The translations under genes and the position numbers were made by a program. Shown here in pieces: positions 28,107-37,100 of a stretch of 64,000 bases of DNA. Source of the stretch: Azonexus sp. R2A61. GTDB lineage: Bacteria > Pseudomonadota > Gammaproteobacteria > Burkholderiales > Rhodocyclaceae. Every line of letters begins with the position of its first letter. Within the stretch, counting starts at the first letter, position 1. The notes below the pieces were generated by a model. It did not search any database and was not told the DNA's origin. It was given only the letters and a program-made list of their open reading frames with translations. The stretch spans positions 948,717 to 1,012,716 of the forward strand of contig NZ_JACBFO010000001.1 in assembly GCF_021401135.1 (NCBI RefSeq), in the 5' to 3' direction.

Positions 28107-29525
28107 CTAGTTGAATAGCGCGGCGAGTTTTTCGATGCTTGCCGGGAAATCGGATTTTTCGATCAACTGCTGTTGAAGGAAGGCTTCGATCCTGGGATAG
28201 AGTGCGACCGCCTGGTCAAGCACCGGATCCGAGCCCTGGACATAGGCACCGACCGCGATCAGGTCGCGGGAGCGCTGGTAGCGAGAGAACAGCACCTTGA
28301 AACGCCGAATCTGCTCCAGTTGCTTCTGGTCGATCAGGTTGACCATGGCCCGGCTGATCGACTGCTCGATATCGATTGCCGGGTAATGGCCGGCGTCGGC
28401 CAGGGCGCGGGTCAGTACGATATGGCCGTCGAGGATGGCGCGCGCCGAATCGGCGATCGGATCCTGCTGATCGTCGCCTTCGGCCAGCACGGTGTAGAAG
28501 GCGGTGATCGAACCGCCGCCTTCCGGCCCGTTCCCCGCGCGCTCCACCAGTTGCGGCAGTTTCGCGAATACCGATGGCGGATAGCCGCGGGTCGCCGGAG
28601 GTTCTCCGATCGCCAGCGCAATCTCGCGTTGGGCCATGGCATAACGGGTCAGCGAATCCATGATCAGCAGGACTTGCCGGCCCTGGTCGCGGAAATATTC
28701 GGCGATCGTCGTGGCATAGGCAGCCCCCTGCAGACGCATCAGCGGGCCGGTGTCGGCCGGTGCCGCGACGACGACCGCGCGCCGCATGCCTTCCTCGCCG
28801 AGAATCTGCTCGATGAATTCCTTGACCTCGCGGCCGCGTTCGCCGATCAGCCCGACGACGATCACCTCGGCTTCGGTGTAGCGCGCCATCATGCCCAGCA
28901 GTACGGACTTGCCGACGCCGGAGCCGGCGAACAGGCCCATCCGCTGTCCACGTCCGACCGTGAGCAGGGCATTGATTGCGCGGATGCCGACATCCAGCGG
29001 CTGCTCGATCGCGGCGCGGCTCATCGGATTGATCGGACGGCTTTGCAACGGTCTGGCGTGACCGGCCAGCAGTGGTCCCTTGCCGTCCAGCGGCCGGCCG
29101 ACGCCATCGAGCACCCGGCCGAGCAATTCGTCGCCGACCGGAACCTGCTTTGCTCGGTCGATCGCTCGCCGCTTGCGATGGGCCGGCTGGCCGACCGTCG
29201 GCGGCGGGTTGGGGGCGTCGAATGGCAGGACGCGGGCGCCAGGTGCGAGGCCGAAGACTTCGTCGGAAGGCATCAGATATAGCTTCTCGCCGGCAAAGCC
29301 GACGACTTCCGCTTCGACCGGAGCGCCGGTGCCGGGGTAGATGTGGCAGGTGCTGCCCAGGGGAAGTTTCAGTCCCGAGGCTTCCATGACCAGCCCGTTG
29401 ATTCGGGTCAGGCGTCCGCTGGGGGTCAGCGGCAGGGCATTGCCGGCGGCATGCTGGCAGCCGGCCAGGAATTCGCGCCAGCGTTCCCGGTGGCCGTCGC
29501 CGCCCGGTGTCAGCGTGTCATCCAT
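28107..29525 (-). CDS. fliI: Flagellar export ATPase FliI
   Basis: F1-beta-like ATPase that helps release chaperones and substrates at the export gate. It has 472 residues, with Walker A ([15 protein letters not shown]), Walker B ([20 protein letters not shown]) and the family motif [20 protein letters not shown]. It overlaps fliH by 16 bp. Confidence 0.97.
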   Translation of the reverse strand: MDDTLTPGGDGHRERWREFLAGCQHAAGNALPLTPSGRLTRINGLVMEASGLKLPLGSTCHIYPGTGAPVEAEVVGFAGEKLYLMPSDEVFGLAPGARVLPFDAPNPPPTVGQPAHRKRRAIDRAKQVPVGDELLGRVLDGVGRPLDGKGPLLAGHARPLQSRPINPMSRAAIEQPLDVGIRAINALLTVGRGQRMGLFAGSGVGKSVLLGMMARYTEAEVIVVGLIGERGREVKEFIEQILGEEGMRRAVVVAAPADTGPLMRLQGAAYATTIAEYFRDQGRQVLLIMDSLTRYAMAQREIALAIGEPPATRGYPPSVFAKLPQLVERAGNGPEGGGSITAFYTVLAEGDDQQDPIADSARAILDGHIVLTRALADAGHYPAIDIEQSISRAMVNLIDQKQLEQIRRFKVLFSRYQRSRDLIAVGAYVQGSDPVLDQAVALYPRIEAFLQQQLIEKSDFPASIEKLAALFN

Positions 29526-30232
29526 TTGTCGGATTCGATGCCGATTGCCTCGAGCACGCGTTGCCAGCGCGTTTCCAGGCGAGCATCCACTTCGCTGTGG
29601 CCGGCCTTGATGCTGCAGCCGCCCGGCTCGATACTGTGGTCGGGAACGAGGTGCAGGTTTTGCTGGCTGGCCATCTCGCTCAGCGGCGCCTGCAATTGCT
29701 CCAGATCCGTCGGATTCAGATGCAGGGCGACGCCGCCATGATGCAGTGGCAGGCTGTCGATCGCTTCGCGGACGATCGGCAGCAGGATTTCGCGGCGAAT
29801 TTCCAGCGCGCTGCGCAGAACCTGGTGGGCGACTTCCAGCGAGAGGTCGAGTAACTGATCGGCGATTTCCTGGTCGAGATGGTCGAGTGCCTGATGCAGG
29901 TTTGCGGTCAACTGCCGGATTTGCGCAATTTCCGTTTCTTGCTGCTGACGGGCTTCGTCGGCCGCTGCCGCCCGTCCTTCCTCAAGGCCTGCCTGGTAGC
30001 CTTCCGCCCGGGCTTGTTCATGCAGGCGCTCGATGTCCTCGGCTGTCGGCAGCGGAAAGCTGTCGACGCTGTCCGCGATCTGCGCTTCCGGGGCGACGTC
30101 GGGCGGTGCCGGCGGCACCGTGATCTCTTCCGGAGGGGGGCTACTTGCCGCTTCTGTGGGTGGCGCGTCGAAGGCATCGAACTGCCACCGCTTGAAACCG
30201 GCGGACTGTTCCTTGGGAATGATCGATGACAT
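29510..30232 (-). CDS. fliH: Flagellar export protein FliH
   Basis: Negative regulator and tether of FliI. It has 240 residues: a Pro-rich N-terminus, a helical region with the glycine repeat [20 protein letters not shown] and the C-terminal FliI-binding domain. It follows fliG by three bases. Confidence 0.93.
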   Translation of the reverse strand: MSSIIPKEQSAGFKRWQFDAFDAPPTEAASSPPPEEITVPPAPPDVAPEAQIADSVDSFPLPTAEDIERLHEQARAEGYQAGLEEGRAAAADEARQQQETEIAQIRQLTANLHQALDHLDQEIADQLLDLSLEVAHQVLRSALEIRREILLPIVREAIDSLPLHHGGVALHLNPTDLEQLQAPLSEMASQQNLHLVPDHSIEPGGCSIKAGHSEVDARLETRWQRVLEAIGIESDKWMTR

Positions 30233-30235
30233 GCG

Positions 30236-31240
30236 TCAGACCATCTGCTCGCCGCCGGCGCCGCCCAGGACGATTTGTCCTTCGTCGGCCAGGCGGCGGA
30301 CGATCTTGAGGATTTCCTTCTGCTCGGCCTCGACTTCGGAAAGCCGGACCGGGCCTTTCGATTCGAGATCCTCGCGCAGCATTTCGGCGGCGCGCTGCGA
30401 CATGTTCTTGAAGATTTTCTCGCGCAGTTCCGGCGAAGCCCCCTTGAGGGCGAGTACCAGCGAGTCCGACTGGACTTCGCGCATGATGAGCTGGATCGAA
30501 CGGTCGTCGATGTCGAGCAGGTTCTCGAAAACGAACATTTCGTCGAGGATCTTTTGTGCCAGGTCCGGATCGTATTCGCGGATCGCGTCGATGACCGACG
30601 TCTCGTTGGCGGTGCCGATGAAGTTGAGGATTTCGGCAACCGTCCGCACGCCGCCTAGCGCGGTCCGCTTGACGCTGGCCGAGCCGGACAGGATGCGCAG
30701 CATCGCCTCGTTCAGTTCGCGCAGCGCCGCCGGCTGGATGCCTTCCAGCGTGGCGATCCGCAGTACGACGTCGTTGCGCAGGCGCTCGGTGAAGTGGGCC
30801 AGGATTTCGCTGGCATGGTCGTGTTCCAGATGGACAAGGATGGTGGCGATGATCTGCGGGTGCTCGTTCTTGATCAGGTCGGCGACCGTCTGTGCATCCA
30901 TCCACTTCAGGCCTTCGATACCCGAGGTTTCGCCACCCTGGAGAATGCGCGAGATCAGGTTGGATGCCTTGTCGTCGCCGAGCGCCTTGGTCAGTACGGA
31001 ACGGATATAGGCATCGGTATCGACGTGGACCGCAGCATGCTCGTCGGCATCCTTCTGGAACTGGTCAAGGACGGCTTCGACGGTAGCCCGCGGCACGGTC
31101 TTCAGCGCGGCCATCGCGTGCCCGAGCTTCTGCACTTCGCGCGGGCCAAGGTGCTTGAGCACTTCGGCAGCGTGATCCTCGCCGAGCGCGATGAGCAGCG
31201 TTGCGCTTCTTTCCAGGCCGTCATCACCCGCCATTGGCAC
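30236..31240 (-). CDS. fliG: Flagellar rotor/switch protein FliG
   Basis: Rotor protein that links the MS ring to the C-ring and interacts with the stator. It has 334 residues, with the middle-domain EHPQ motif (LIKNEHPQIIATILVHL) and charged C-terminal torque helices (LRDEI-type region read as MREVQSDSLVLALKGAS). It overlaps fliF by 17 bp. Confidence 0.97.
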   Translation of the reverse strand: MPMAGDDGLERSATLLIALGEDHAAEVLKHLGPREVQKLGHAMAALKTVPRATVEAVLDQFQKDADEHAAVHVDTDAYIRSVLTKALGDDKASNLISRILQGGETSGIEGLKWMDAQTVADLIKNEHPQIIATILVHLEHDHASEILAHFTERLRNDVVLRIATLEGIQPAALRELNEAMLRILSGSASVKRTALGGVRTVAEILNFIGTANETSVIDAIREYDPDLAQKILDEMFVFENLLDIDDRSIQLIMREVQSDSLVLALKGASPELREKIFKNMSQRAAEMLREDLESKGPVRLSEVEAEQKEILKIVRRLADEGQIVLGGAGGEQMV

Positions 31241-32984
31241 CCATCCATTCTTTCATGATGTTGGCGACCGCCTTTGGATCGGCCTGCGCGAAGTCGCGGG
31301 CTTTCTGCAGCTTGATCGCGAAATGGTCGATGGTGGCGACATCCTCGATGAGTTCTCCATCCGGTCCGACCATCGCCACGTGGCCGGCTGCGCCGGCCAC
31401 CCCTTCGGGCGTCGTTTCCCCGTCTGCCTCGGGTGGCGGCGGGAACATCGTCTTCAGCGCCGGCTGGATGACCTTCAGATACAGGAAGAACACGACCCCG
31501 GCGATCAGCAGGTATTTCAGGAGGTCCTTGGCGAAGTCGATGTTGTCCGGATCCTTCCACAAGGGAAGACCGGTTTCCAGCGGTTCGGCAGCGGTAAACG
31601 GCGCGTTGGCGACCGAAATCGAGTCGCCTCGGTCTTGGCTGAAGCCCATCGCCTCGCGGACGAGGTCGTTGATCTGCTTCATCTCGGGGTCGCTCAGCGG
31701 CTTGGTGATGTCCTTGCCCGATTTCGGATCGACATCCTTGCGATGGTTGACGACGACGGCGGCGGTCAGTCGGCGGATCGCGCCCATGCCCTGTTTGGTA
31801 TGGCGAATGGTGCGGTCGACCTCGTAATTGATGGTCGAATTCTTCGATGTGCTGATCGGCTGGCCGGCGGCGTTCAACGGGGCCGTGATGCCGGCCGCGT
31901 CGATCTTGCCGGGCGGTTGTTCTCCGGGCTTTGCTGCCGCCTGCGCAGCGCCGGTATTGCCGGTGGGTGGTGTGGTCAGCGGTGCCGTGGCGGGAACTGG
32001 CGGCTGATTGGTCAGCGCCCCGGGAACGCCGCCGGCCGCCTGGTTGACGCTGGCGGTTTCATTGTTCTGCTGACTGCGGATGCTGGTCGACTCCGGTGTG
32101 CCGTTCGGGCGATAGGTTTCCGCAGTCTGCTCGCTTTGCGAGAAATCGACGTCGGCGGCAACCTGCACCTTGTAGTTGTCCTTGCCGAGCACCGGTTTCA
32201 GGATGTCCTCAATGCGCGCAACGATGCCGTTTTCGACTTCGCGCACGTATTTCAGCTGTGTCGCATCCAGGCCGGCTTCGGTCAGTTTGTTCTTGAGCGT
32301 CGACAGCAGGTTGCCGTTCTGGTCGATGATGCTGACGTTGCCGGACTGAAGTTGCGGGACGCTCGACGAGATCAGGTTGGTGATGCCGGCCAGTTGCGTG
32401 GGGTCGAGCGAGCGGCCCGGGTAGAGATCGAGCATGACCGACGCCGTCGGCTTCTGTTCTTCGCGGACGAACACCGAGGGCTTGGGAATCGCCAGATGGA
32501 CGCGGGCCGACTGAACCGCATTGATCGACATGATGGTCTTGGCCAGTTCGCCTTCCAGGCCGCGCTGGTAATTCACTTGTTCGGCGAACTGGCTGATGCC
32601 GAACTTCTGATTCTCCATCAGCTCGAAACCGACCATGCCGCCTCGCGGTAAACCTTGCGATGCGAGTTTCAGGCGGATTTCATGGACCCGGTCGGAAGGG
32701 ACCATGATGGCGCCGGTGCCGGACATCTTGTGCGGAATGTTCTGCTGTTCGAGCGTGGCGATGATGTTGCCGCCATCGCGTTCGTTCAGGTTCGAGAACA
32801 GCACTTTCCAGTCTGGCTGCCGGCTCCACAGAAAGGTGCCGACGATGATCGCAAAAATGGCGGCAAGCGTGACGGCGAGCGCGATCTTTTGCTGATTACT
32901 CAGGCGGTTGAAAGCCTCGCGCAAACGTTCCGCCGGGTTGGCCGGCGGTGCGCTATCCGCGATGTTTTCAGTTGTTGCAGCCAT
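31224..32984 (-). CDS. fliF: MS-ring protein FliF
   Basis: Transmembrane ring on which the basal body is built. It has 586 residues: a first membrane helix (IALAVTLAAIFAIIVGTFLW), periplasmic RBM domains (LPRGGMVGFELMENQKFGIS), a Pro/Ala/Thr linker, a second helix (LLIAGVVFFLYLKVI) and the FliG-binding tail (DFAQADPKAVANIMKEWMG). It is the first gene of the fliF-to-fliR run. Confidence 0.97.
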   Translation of the reverse strand: MAATTENIADSAPPANPAERLREAFNRLSNQQKIALAVTLAAIFAIIVGTFLWSRQPDWKVLFSNLNERDGGNIIATLEQQNIPHKMSGTGAIMVPSDRVHEIRLKLASQGLPRGGMVGFELMENQKFGISQFAEQVNYQRGLEGELAKTIMSINAVQSARVHLAIPKPSVFVREEQKPTASVMLDLYPGRSLDPTQLAGITNLISSSVPQLQSGNVSIIDQNGNLLSTLKNKLTEAGLDATQLKYVREVENGIVARIEDILKPVLGKDNYKVQVAADVDFSQSEQTAETYRPNGTPESTSIRSQQNNETASVNQAAGGVPGALTNQPPVPATAPLTTPPTGNTGAAQAAAKPGEQPPGKIDAAGITAPLNAAGQPISTSKNSTINYEVDRTIRHTKQGMGAIRRLTAAVVVNHRKDVDPKSGKDITKPLSDPEMKQINDLVREAMGFSQDRGDSISVANAPFTAAEPLETGLPLWKDPDNIDFAKDLLKYLLIAGVVFFLYLKVIQPALKTMFPPPPEADGETTPEGVAGAAGHVAMVGPDGELIEDVATIDHFAIKLQKARDFAQADPKAVANIMKEWMGANGG

Positions 32985-33020
32985 CCGTGCTCGGTTCGTT
33001 CAAGGCGAAACAGAAGAAGA

Positions 33021-33037
33021 ATCAATCATGAAGCCAA
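33021..33037 (-). promoter_or_regulatory. Weak candidate sigma54 promoter of the fliF operon
   Basis: On the minus strand TTGGC (33037-33033) and TTGAT (33025-33021) have correct -24/-12 spacing, but the -12 element reads GA where GC is normal. It lies about 38 bases before the fliF ATG in the divergent gap with flrB. Confidence 0.4.
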
Positions 33038-33093
33038 ATTTTCCTAGAAATATTCTACTATTACCCGCGCTCGTTTCACACTGAACCTTTTCA

Positions 33094-34284
33094 ATGACCT
33101 CTGTTCCGCCTTCTGCGGTCGACCCAGCTTCCTCCGACAAAACCGCCGAGTTGCAGCGCGCCTTTGCGATGTTCAACCAGGTTTCGGCCGAGTTGACCCA
33201 GGCTTATGAGGCGCTGCAGGCTCGGGTCGCTTCCCTGACCGACGAGCTTGCCGTGGCCAACGGCGAGCTGCGCCGTCAGTACCGCGAGAAGGAAGCCTTG
33301 TCGGAGCGGTTGTCTTCCTTGCTGGATGCACTGCCGGCCGGTGTCGTGCTGCTCGATGCAACGGCTAGGGTTACTGCGCTGAATCCGGCGGCGATCGCCA
33401 TGTTTGGCGAGCGGGTGATCGACGAGCACTGGGGCGATGTCGTCGCCCGTCATCTCGAGCCGACCCTGACGGTTGGCGAATGGCGGCTCGGCGAAGCGCG
33501 GCTGGCGATTGCCGAGAGTATCCTGCCTTCCGGTGACGGCAGGATACTGCTGTTGCACGATGTCAGCGCAGCACTGCGCATGAAGGAAGAGCTGGAGCGT
33601 AGCCAGCGTCTGGCGGCGATGGGCGAAATGGCGGCGTCGCTGGCGCATCAGTTGCGTACGCCGCTGGCAGCGGCGCTGCTTTATACCGCCAATCTCGGAC
33701 AGCCCGGGGTGGGTGACGAGGCGCGCGTCAAATTTTCGGAGAAGGCCAGCGGCCAGTTGCGTCGTCTCGAAAGACTGATCCAGGATGTCCTGCTGTTCGC
33801 CCGCGGTGAAAGCCTGGGGCGCGACGTGATGGTGGCAGGCGATTTGCTCCAGGAAGTGGCCCAGACGATGGAGCCGCTGATGCGTCAGCACGAAGTGGCG
33901 TTTTCTGCGGTCGACGGTTGCGGCCGATCGATTCTGGTCGGCGGTCGCAAGGCCTTGTTCGGCGCCTTGGTCAATCTGCTCGAGAATGCACTGCAGGCGA
34001 CGCCGGCAGGCGGCAAAATTTGCCTGTCCGGCAAAATTTGCGGGGACTGGCTGCATTTCTCGGTGGCCGATAGCGGGCCGGGGGTTCCGCCGGACAAGCG
34101 GGATCGCATTTTCGAGCCCTTCTATACGACGAAGGGCCAGGGAACCGGGCTTGGGCTGGCCATTGCGCTGGGCGTTGCCCGGGCTCATGGCGGCACGATA
34201 GAACTTGGCTCGCCTGCGACTGGCGCGGAGTTCGTGATGATTCTGCCGGCAGGCCCGGCACAACAGGATATGCGAGATGAGTGA
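33094..34284 (+). CDS. flrB: Flagellar sensor histidine kinase FlrB/FleS
   Basis: Cytoplasmic histidine kinase that phosphorylates FlrC to switch on mid-level flagellar genes. It has 396 residues with no membrane segment: an N-terminal coiled coil, a PAS domain (about 72-160), the H box LAHQLRTPL with His185, and an HATPase domain (N box LLENALQA, G boxes ADSGPGVPP and GTGLGLAIALG). A 13-bp direct repeat at 34011-34023 and 34029-34041 makes an in-frame GKIC duplication in the ATPase domain. It overlaps flrC by 8 bp. Confidence 0.92.
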   Translation: MTSVPPSAVDPASSDKTAELQRAFAMFNQVSAELTQAYEALQARVASLTDELAVANGELRRQYREKEALSERLSSLLDALPAGVVLLDATARVTALNPAAIAMFGERVIDEHWGDVVARHLEPTLTVGEWRLGEARLAIAESILPSGDGRILLLHDVSAALRMKEELERSQRLAAMGEMAASLAHQLRTPLAAALLYTANLGQPGVGDEARVKFSEKASGQLRRLERLIQDVLLFARGESLGRDVMVAGDLLQEVAQTMEPLMRQHEVAFSAVDGCGRSILVGGRKALFGALVNLLENALQATPAGGKICLSGKICGDWLHFSVADSGPGVPPDKRDRIFEPFYTTKGQGTGLGLAIALGVARAHGGTIELGSPATGAEFVMILPAGPAQQDMRDE

Positions 34285-35611
34285 ACACAATCTGCCGGTT
34301 CTTGTGGTCGAGGACGATCCCAGCCTGCGCGAGGCCATTGGCGATACGCTGGAACTGGCCGGCCGCGCCTATGTTGCCGTCGATGGCGGAGAGGCGGCCT
34401 TGCAGGCGCTGGACGAGCAGGCATTCTCGATCGTCGTCAGCGATGTCCGCATGATCCCGATCGACGGAATTACCTTGCTCAAGGAAATTCGTGCGCGCTT
34501 GCCGCATTTGCCGGTAGTGCTCATGACGGCCTATGCAGAAGTGGAGAAGGCGGTCGACGCGATGCGTTCCGGCGCCTGTGATTTTCTGCTCAAGCCTTTC
34601 GAGCCGCAGGCGCTGCTCGGACACATTCGGAAATACGAACTGGCGGCCGAGCGCGACGATGGCGGTGTGATTGCTCACGATCCCGCCAGTCGCGAGATGT
34701 TCGCCGTTGCGCAGCGCGTGGCGCAGACCGATGCGACGGTGTTGCTTACCGGTGAATCGGGGGTCGGAAAGGAAGTGGTCGCTCGCTTCATTCATCGGCA
34801 TTCGTCTCGTGCCCAGGGCCCTTTTGTCGCCATCAACTGTGCGGCGATCCCGGAAAGCCTGCTCGAAGCGACCTTGTTCGGTTACGAAAAAGGCGCCTTC
34901 ACTGGGGCCCAGCAAGCGCAAGCCGGCAAATTCGAGCAGGCGCAGGACGGTACCCTGTTGCTCGACGAAGTCACCGAAATGCCAATGGCGCTGCAGGCAA
35001 AGCTGTTGCGGGTGTTGCAGGAGCGCGAAGTGGAGCGGGTGGGCGGCAAGAAGCCGGTCGAGTTGAATATCCGGGTGGTGGCGACCTCGAACCGCGATAT
35101 GGCCGAAGCAGTGGCCAGCGGGGTTTTTCGTGAGGATCTGTTCTATCGCCTGAATGTGTTTCCGGTGGCGATTCCGGCCTTGCGCCAGCGACCGCAGGAC
35201 ATTGCGCCGATTGCCCGGTATTTTGTACTCGAGCATGGGCAGCGTTTTGGTCGAAACGGGATGAAACTGAGCGAGGCAGCCGAGCAGGCGCTAACTTCGC
35301 ATCCGTGGCCGGGCAATGTCCGCGAGCTGGAAAACGTGATCCAGCGCGCCCTGATCATGGCGTCCGGCAGAACCATCGAAGCGGCGGACCTGAATCTGCC
35401 GCAAGTACCGCTCGATGTGTCGCCGGCTGCGGTCGACGGCAAAAAAACAGATAATCTGAACATCAGGGATCTTGAGCGCGAACACATCCTGCAGACCTTG
35501 GCGGAAGTGGGCGGATCGCGCAAACTGGCGATCGAGCGTTTGGGGATTTCCGAACGGACGCTGCGCTACAAGCTGCAGCAGTATCGCGAGGAAGGGTTTT
35601 ACCGGGATTGA
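34277..35611 (+). CDS. flrC: Sigma54-dependent response regulator FlrC/FleR
   Basis: Enhancer-binding activator of sigma54-dependent flagellar genes. It has 444 residues: a receiver domain with acceptor Asp56 and Lys106, an AAA+ domain with Walker A GESGVGKE (159-166) and the sigma54-contact GAFTGA (206-211), and a C-terminal Fis-type helix-turn-helix (GGSRKLAIERLGISERTLRY). Likely targets here are flgB, fliE and possibly fliF. Confidence 0.95.
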   Translation: MSEHNLPVLVVEDDPSLREAIGDTLELAGRAYVAVDGGEAALQALDEQAFSIVVSDVRMIPIDGITLLKEIRARLPHLPVVLMTAYAEVEKAVDAMRSGACDFLLKPFEPQALLGHIRKYELAAERDDGGVIAHDPASREMFAVAQRVAQTDATVLLTGESGVGKEVVARFIHRHSSRAQGPFVAINCAAIPESLLEATLFGYEKGAFTGAQQAQAGKFEQAQDGTLLLDEVTEMPMALQAKLLRVLQEREVERVGGKKPVELNIRVVATSNRDMAEAVASGVFREDLFYRLNVFPVAIPALRQRPQDIAPIARYFVLEHGQRFGRNGMKLSEAAEQALTSHPWPGNVRELENVIQRALIMASGRTIEAADLNLPQVPLDVSPAAVDGKKTDNLNIRDLEREHILQTLAEVGGSRKLAIERLGISERTLRYKLQQYREEGFYRD

Positions 35612-35614
35612 ATC

Positions 35615-35630
35615 TGGCCCGATAATTGCT
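35615..35630 (+). promoter_or_regulatory. Sigma54 promoter of fliE
   Basis: TGGCCCG-N4-TTGCT, with GG at 35616-35617 and GC at 35628-35629 separated by 10 nt, is one base from the consensus TGGCACG-N4-TTGCW. It starts three bases after the flrC stop. Confidence 0.85.
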
Positions 35631-35659
35631 GGATAACGGCTGTCGTTGGGAGCTGACTT

Positions 35660-35983
35660 ATGGACACCAAAGGTATTGAACAGATGTTGAGCCTGTTGCG
35701 CACGACTGCGGCGCAGGCGTCGGGCAAGACGGCCGAGAGTTCGGCCGCGGAAAGTGGCGCGCCCGACTTTGCCGAAGTGCTTCGTGGTTCCATCGACAAG
35801 GTCAACGAAACCCAGCAGTCGGCCAACCAGATGGCGGAAAAACTTGCCGCCGGCGACACCAGCCAGAATCTGCATGAAGTGATGATCGCCCTGCAGACGG
35901 CCAGCGTTTCGTTTCAGGAAATGGTGCAGGTCCGCAACAAGCTGGTGACCGCGTATCAGGACATGATGAACATGCAGGTCTGA
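35660..35983 (+). CDS. fliE: MS-ring/rod adaptor FliE
   Basis: Small basal-body protein joining the MS ring to the rod and the first exported substrate. It has 107 residues with the conserved C-terminal region (LHEVMIALQTASVSFQEMVQ, then RNKLVTAYQDMMNMQV). It is a single-gene unit behind a good sigma54 promoter, separated from its usual fliF neighbour by flrBC. Confidence 0.95.
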   Translation: MDTKGIEQMLSLLRTTAAQASGKTAESSAAESGAPDFAEVLRGSIDKVNETQQSANQMAEKLAAGDTSQNLHEVMIALQTASVSFQEMVQVRNKLVTAYQDMMNMQV

Positions 35984-35995
35984 CCGGGCCTGGCC

Positions 35996-36790
35996 TTAGC
36001 CCAGACCGCTTTCCCTGGCCTTGCGTTCGCGCTCGAGCCGGGCAATGTAACGCTCGATGAGCGTCAGCCGGGTGCCCGGCAGATTGTAGAACTCGCAACC
36101 GAGTCGTAGCTGGTAATCGCCGTGAAAGGTTTCCAGTTCGGAAATTTCACGAATCCTGAGGTTGACCGAAAGCACGTGCTCGCCCGGAATTTCCAGGCGG
36201 CAGTCGGCAAAGATTTCACCCAGCGAAAAGTGTCCGACGTGTCCTTTTTCGCCGACCAGGCAAATCCCGCCGCCGCTGATGTCGTGCAACGGGTAATCGA
36301 ATGCTTCGGTTCGGCCATCCTGCTGCCGTTTGGCCAGTTTGCAGCGCAGCGGCGAGAGCCTGGGCGTTTCGATACGGAAGAATTCGCGTCGCTGCAGGCG
36401 CAGCATCTGCTCCGGCAGTGGGACGGAAAGTACCTCCCTGCCTTGATGACGAACCGCCTCCTGGTGGCGTAGCCGGGCCTGAATCTTGACCCGGTCGACG
36501 GCCCCGCTCAGCGTGATTTGCGGGCTGGCGACAGCCCGTTGCAGCAGTTTCGGGTCGTTGGGCGGATCCAGCAGAATTCGCTGTTCGTCGTCGTCGACCG
36601 CAAGCACGGAGCTCAGGAAGAAATCGCGATTGTCATCGAGGTAGACGGTGATCAATGCCTTCTGCCGTTCCAGGGTGTGCAGGTGGGCAAGTCGCTCGCG
36701 CTGGCCGGACAGGAAAAACTGTCCGAATTGCTCGGGCTGGTCGATTTCAAAAACGGGAACGGAAATGTCTTCCGGCGTGGTGTTGGTCAT
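35996..36790 (-). CDS. ycgR: c-di-GMP-binding flagellar brake protein YcgR (PilZ)
   Basis: Effector that slows or stops the flagellar motor when cyclic di-GMP is high. It has 264 residues: an N-terminal YcgR domain and a C-terminal PilZ domain with both ligand motifs (RxxxR as REFFR, and D-I-S-G-G-G). It closes the fliC-to-ycgR run. A diguanylate cyclase is encoded in the same window at 60308-62050. Confidence 0.93.
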   Translation of the reverse strand: MTNTTPEDISVPVFEIDQPEQFGQFFLSGQRERLAHLHTLERQKALITVYLDDNRDFFLSSVLAVDDDEQRILLDPPNDPKLLQRAVASPQITLSGAVDRVKIQARLRHQEAVRHQGREVLSVPLPEQMLRLQRREFFRIETPRLSPLRCKLAKRQQDGRTEAFDYPLHDISGGGICLVGEKGHVGHFSLGEIFADCRLEIPGEHVLSVNLRIREISELETFHGDYQLRLGCEFYNLPGTRLTLIERYIARLERERKARESGLG

Positions 36791-36803
36791 GTGATTGCCG
36801 CGG

Positions 36804-37100
36804 TCAGGTGGCCGGCGGCGGGAGTGTCTCTCCTCGTTCCAGGCGATACAGCCAAGCCAGGAGTTCCGCGACAGCCATATAGAGCTGGGGCGGAATATGC
36901 TCGTCGATATCCACCTGTGTCAATAGCGCGACCAGCTCGGGCGACTCGTGCACATAAACGCCGTGTTCCTTGGCCTTGGCGATGATCTGGTCGGCAATCA
37001 GGCCCTTGCCCTTGGCCACGACGCGCGGCGCAGCATCGCTCTGGCGGTAGGCGAGCGCGATGGCTTCGCGGGCGGGGTCAGGCGGTGCTTCCGTCGTCAT
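36804..37100 (-). CDS. fhlB: FlhB C-terminal-domain-like protein FhlB
   Basis: Stand-alone relative of the cytoplasmic FlhB domain. It has 98 residues; the stretch PRVVAKGKGLIADQIIAKA, then HIPPQLYMAVAELLAWLYRL, aligns with the part of FlhB after the cleavage site. The NPTH motif is absent, so it cannot self-cleave and resembles the cleaved fragment. It overlaps fliK2 by 23 bp, which suggests a joint role in export switching. Confidence 0.85.
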   Translation of the reverse strand: MTTEAPPDPAREAIALAYRQSDAAPRVVAKGKGLIADQIIAKAKEHGVYVHESPELVALLTQVDIDEHIPPQLYMAVAELLAWLYRLERGETLPPPAT

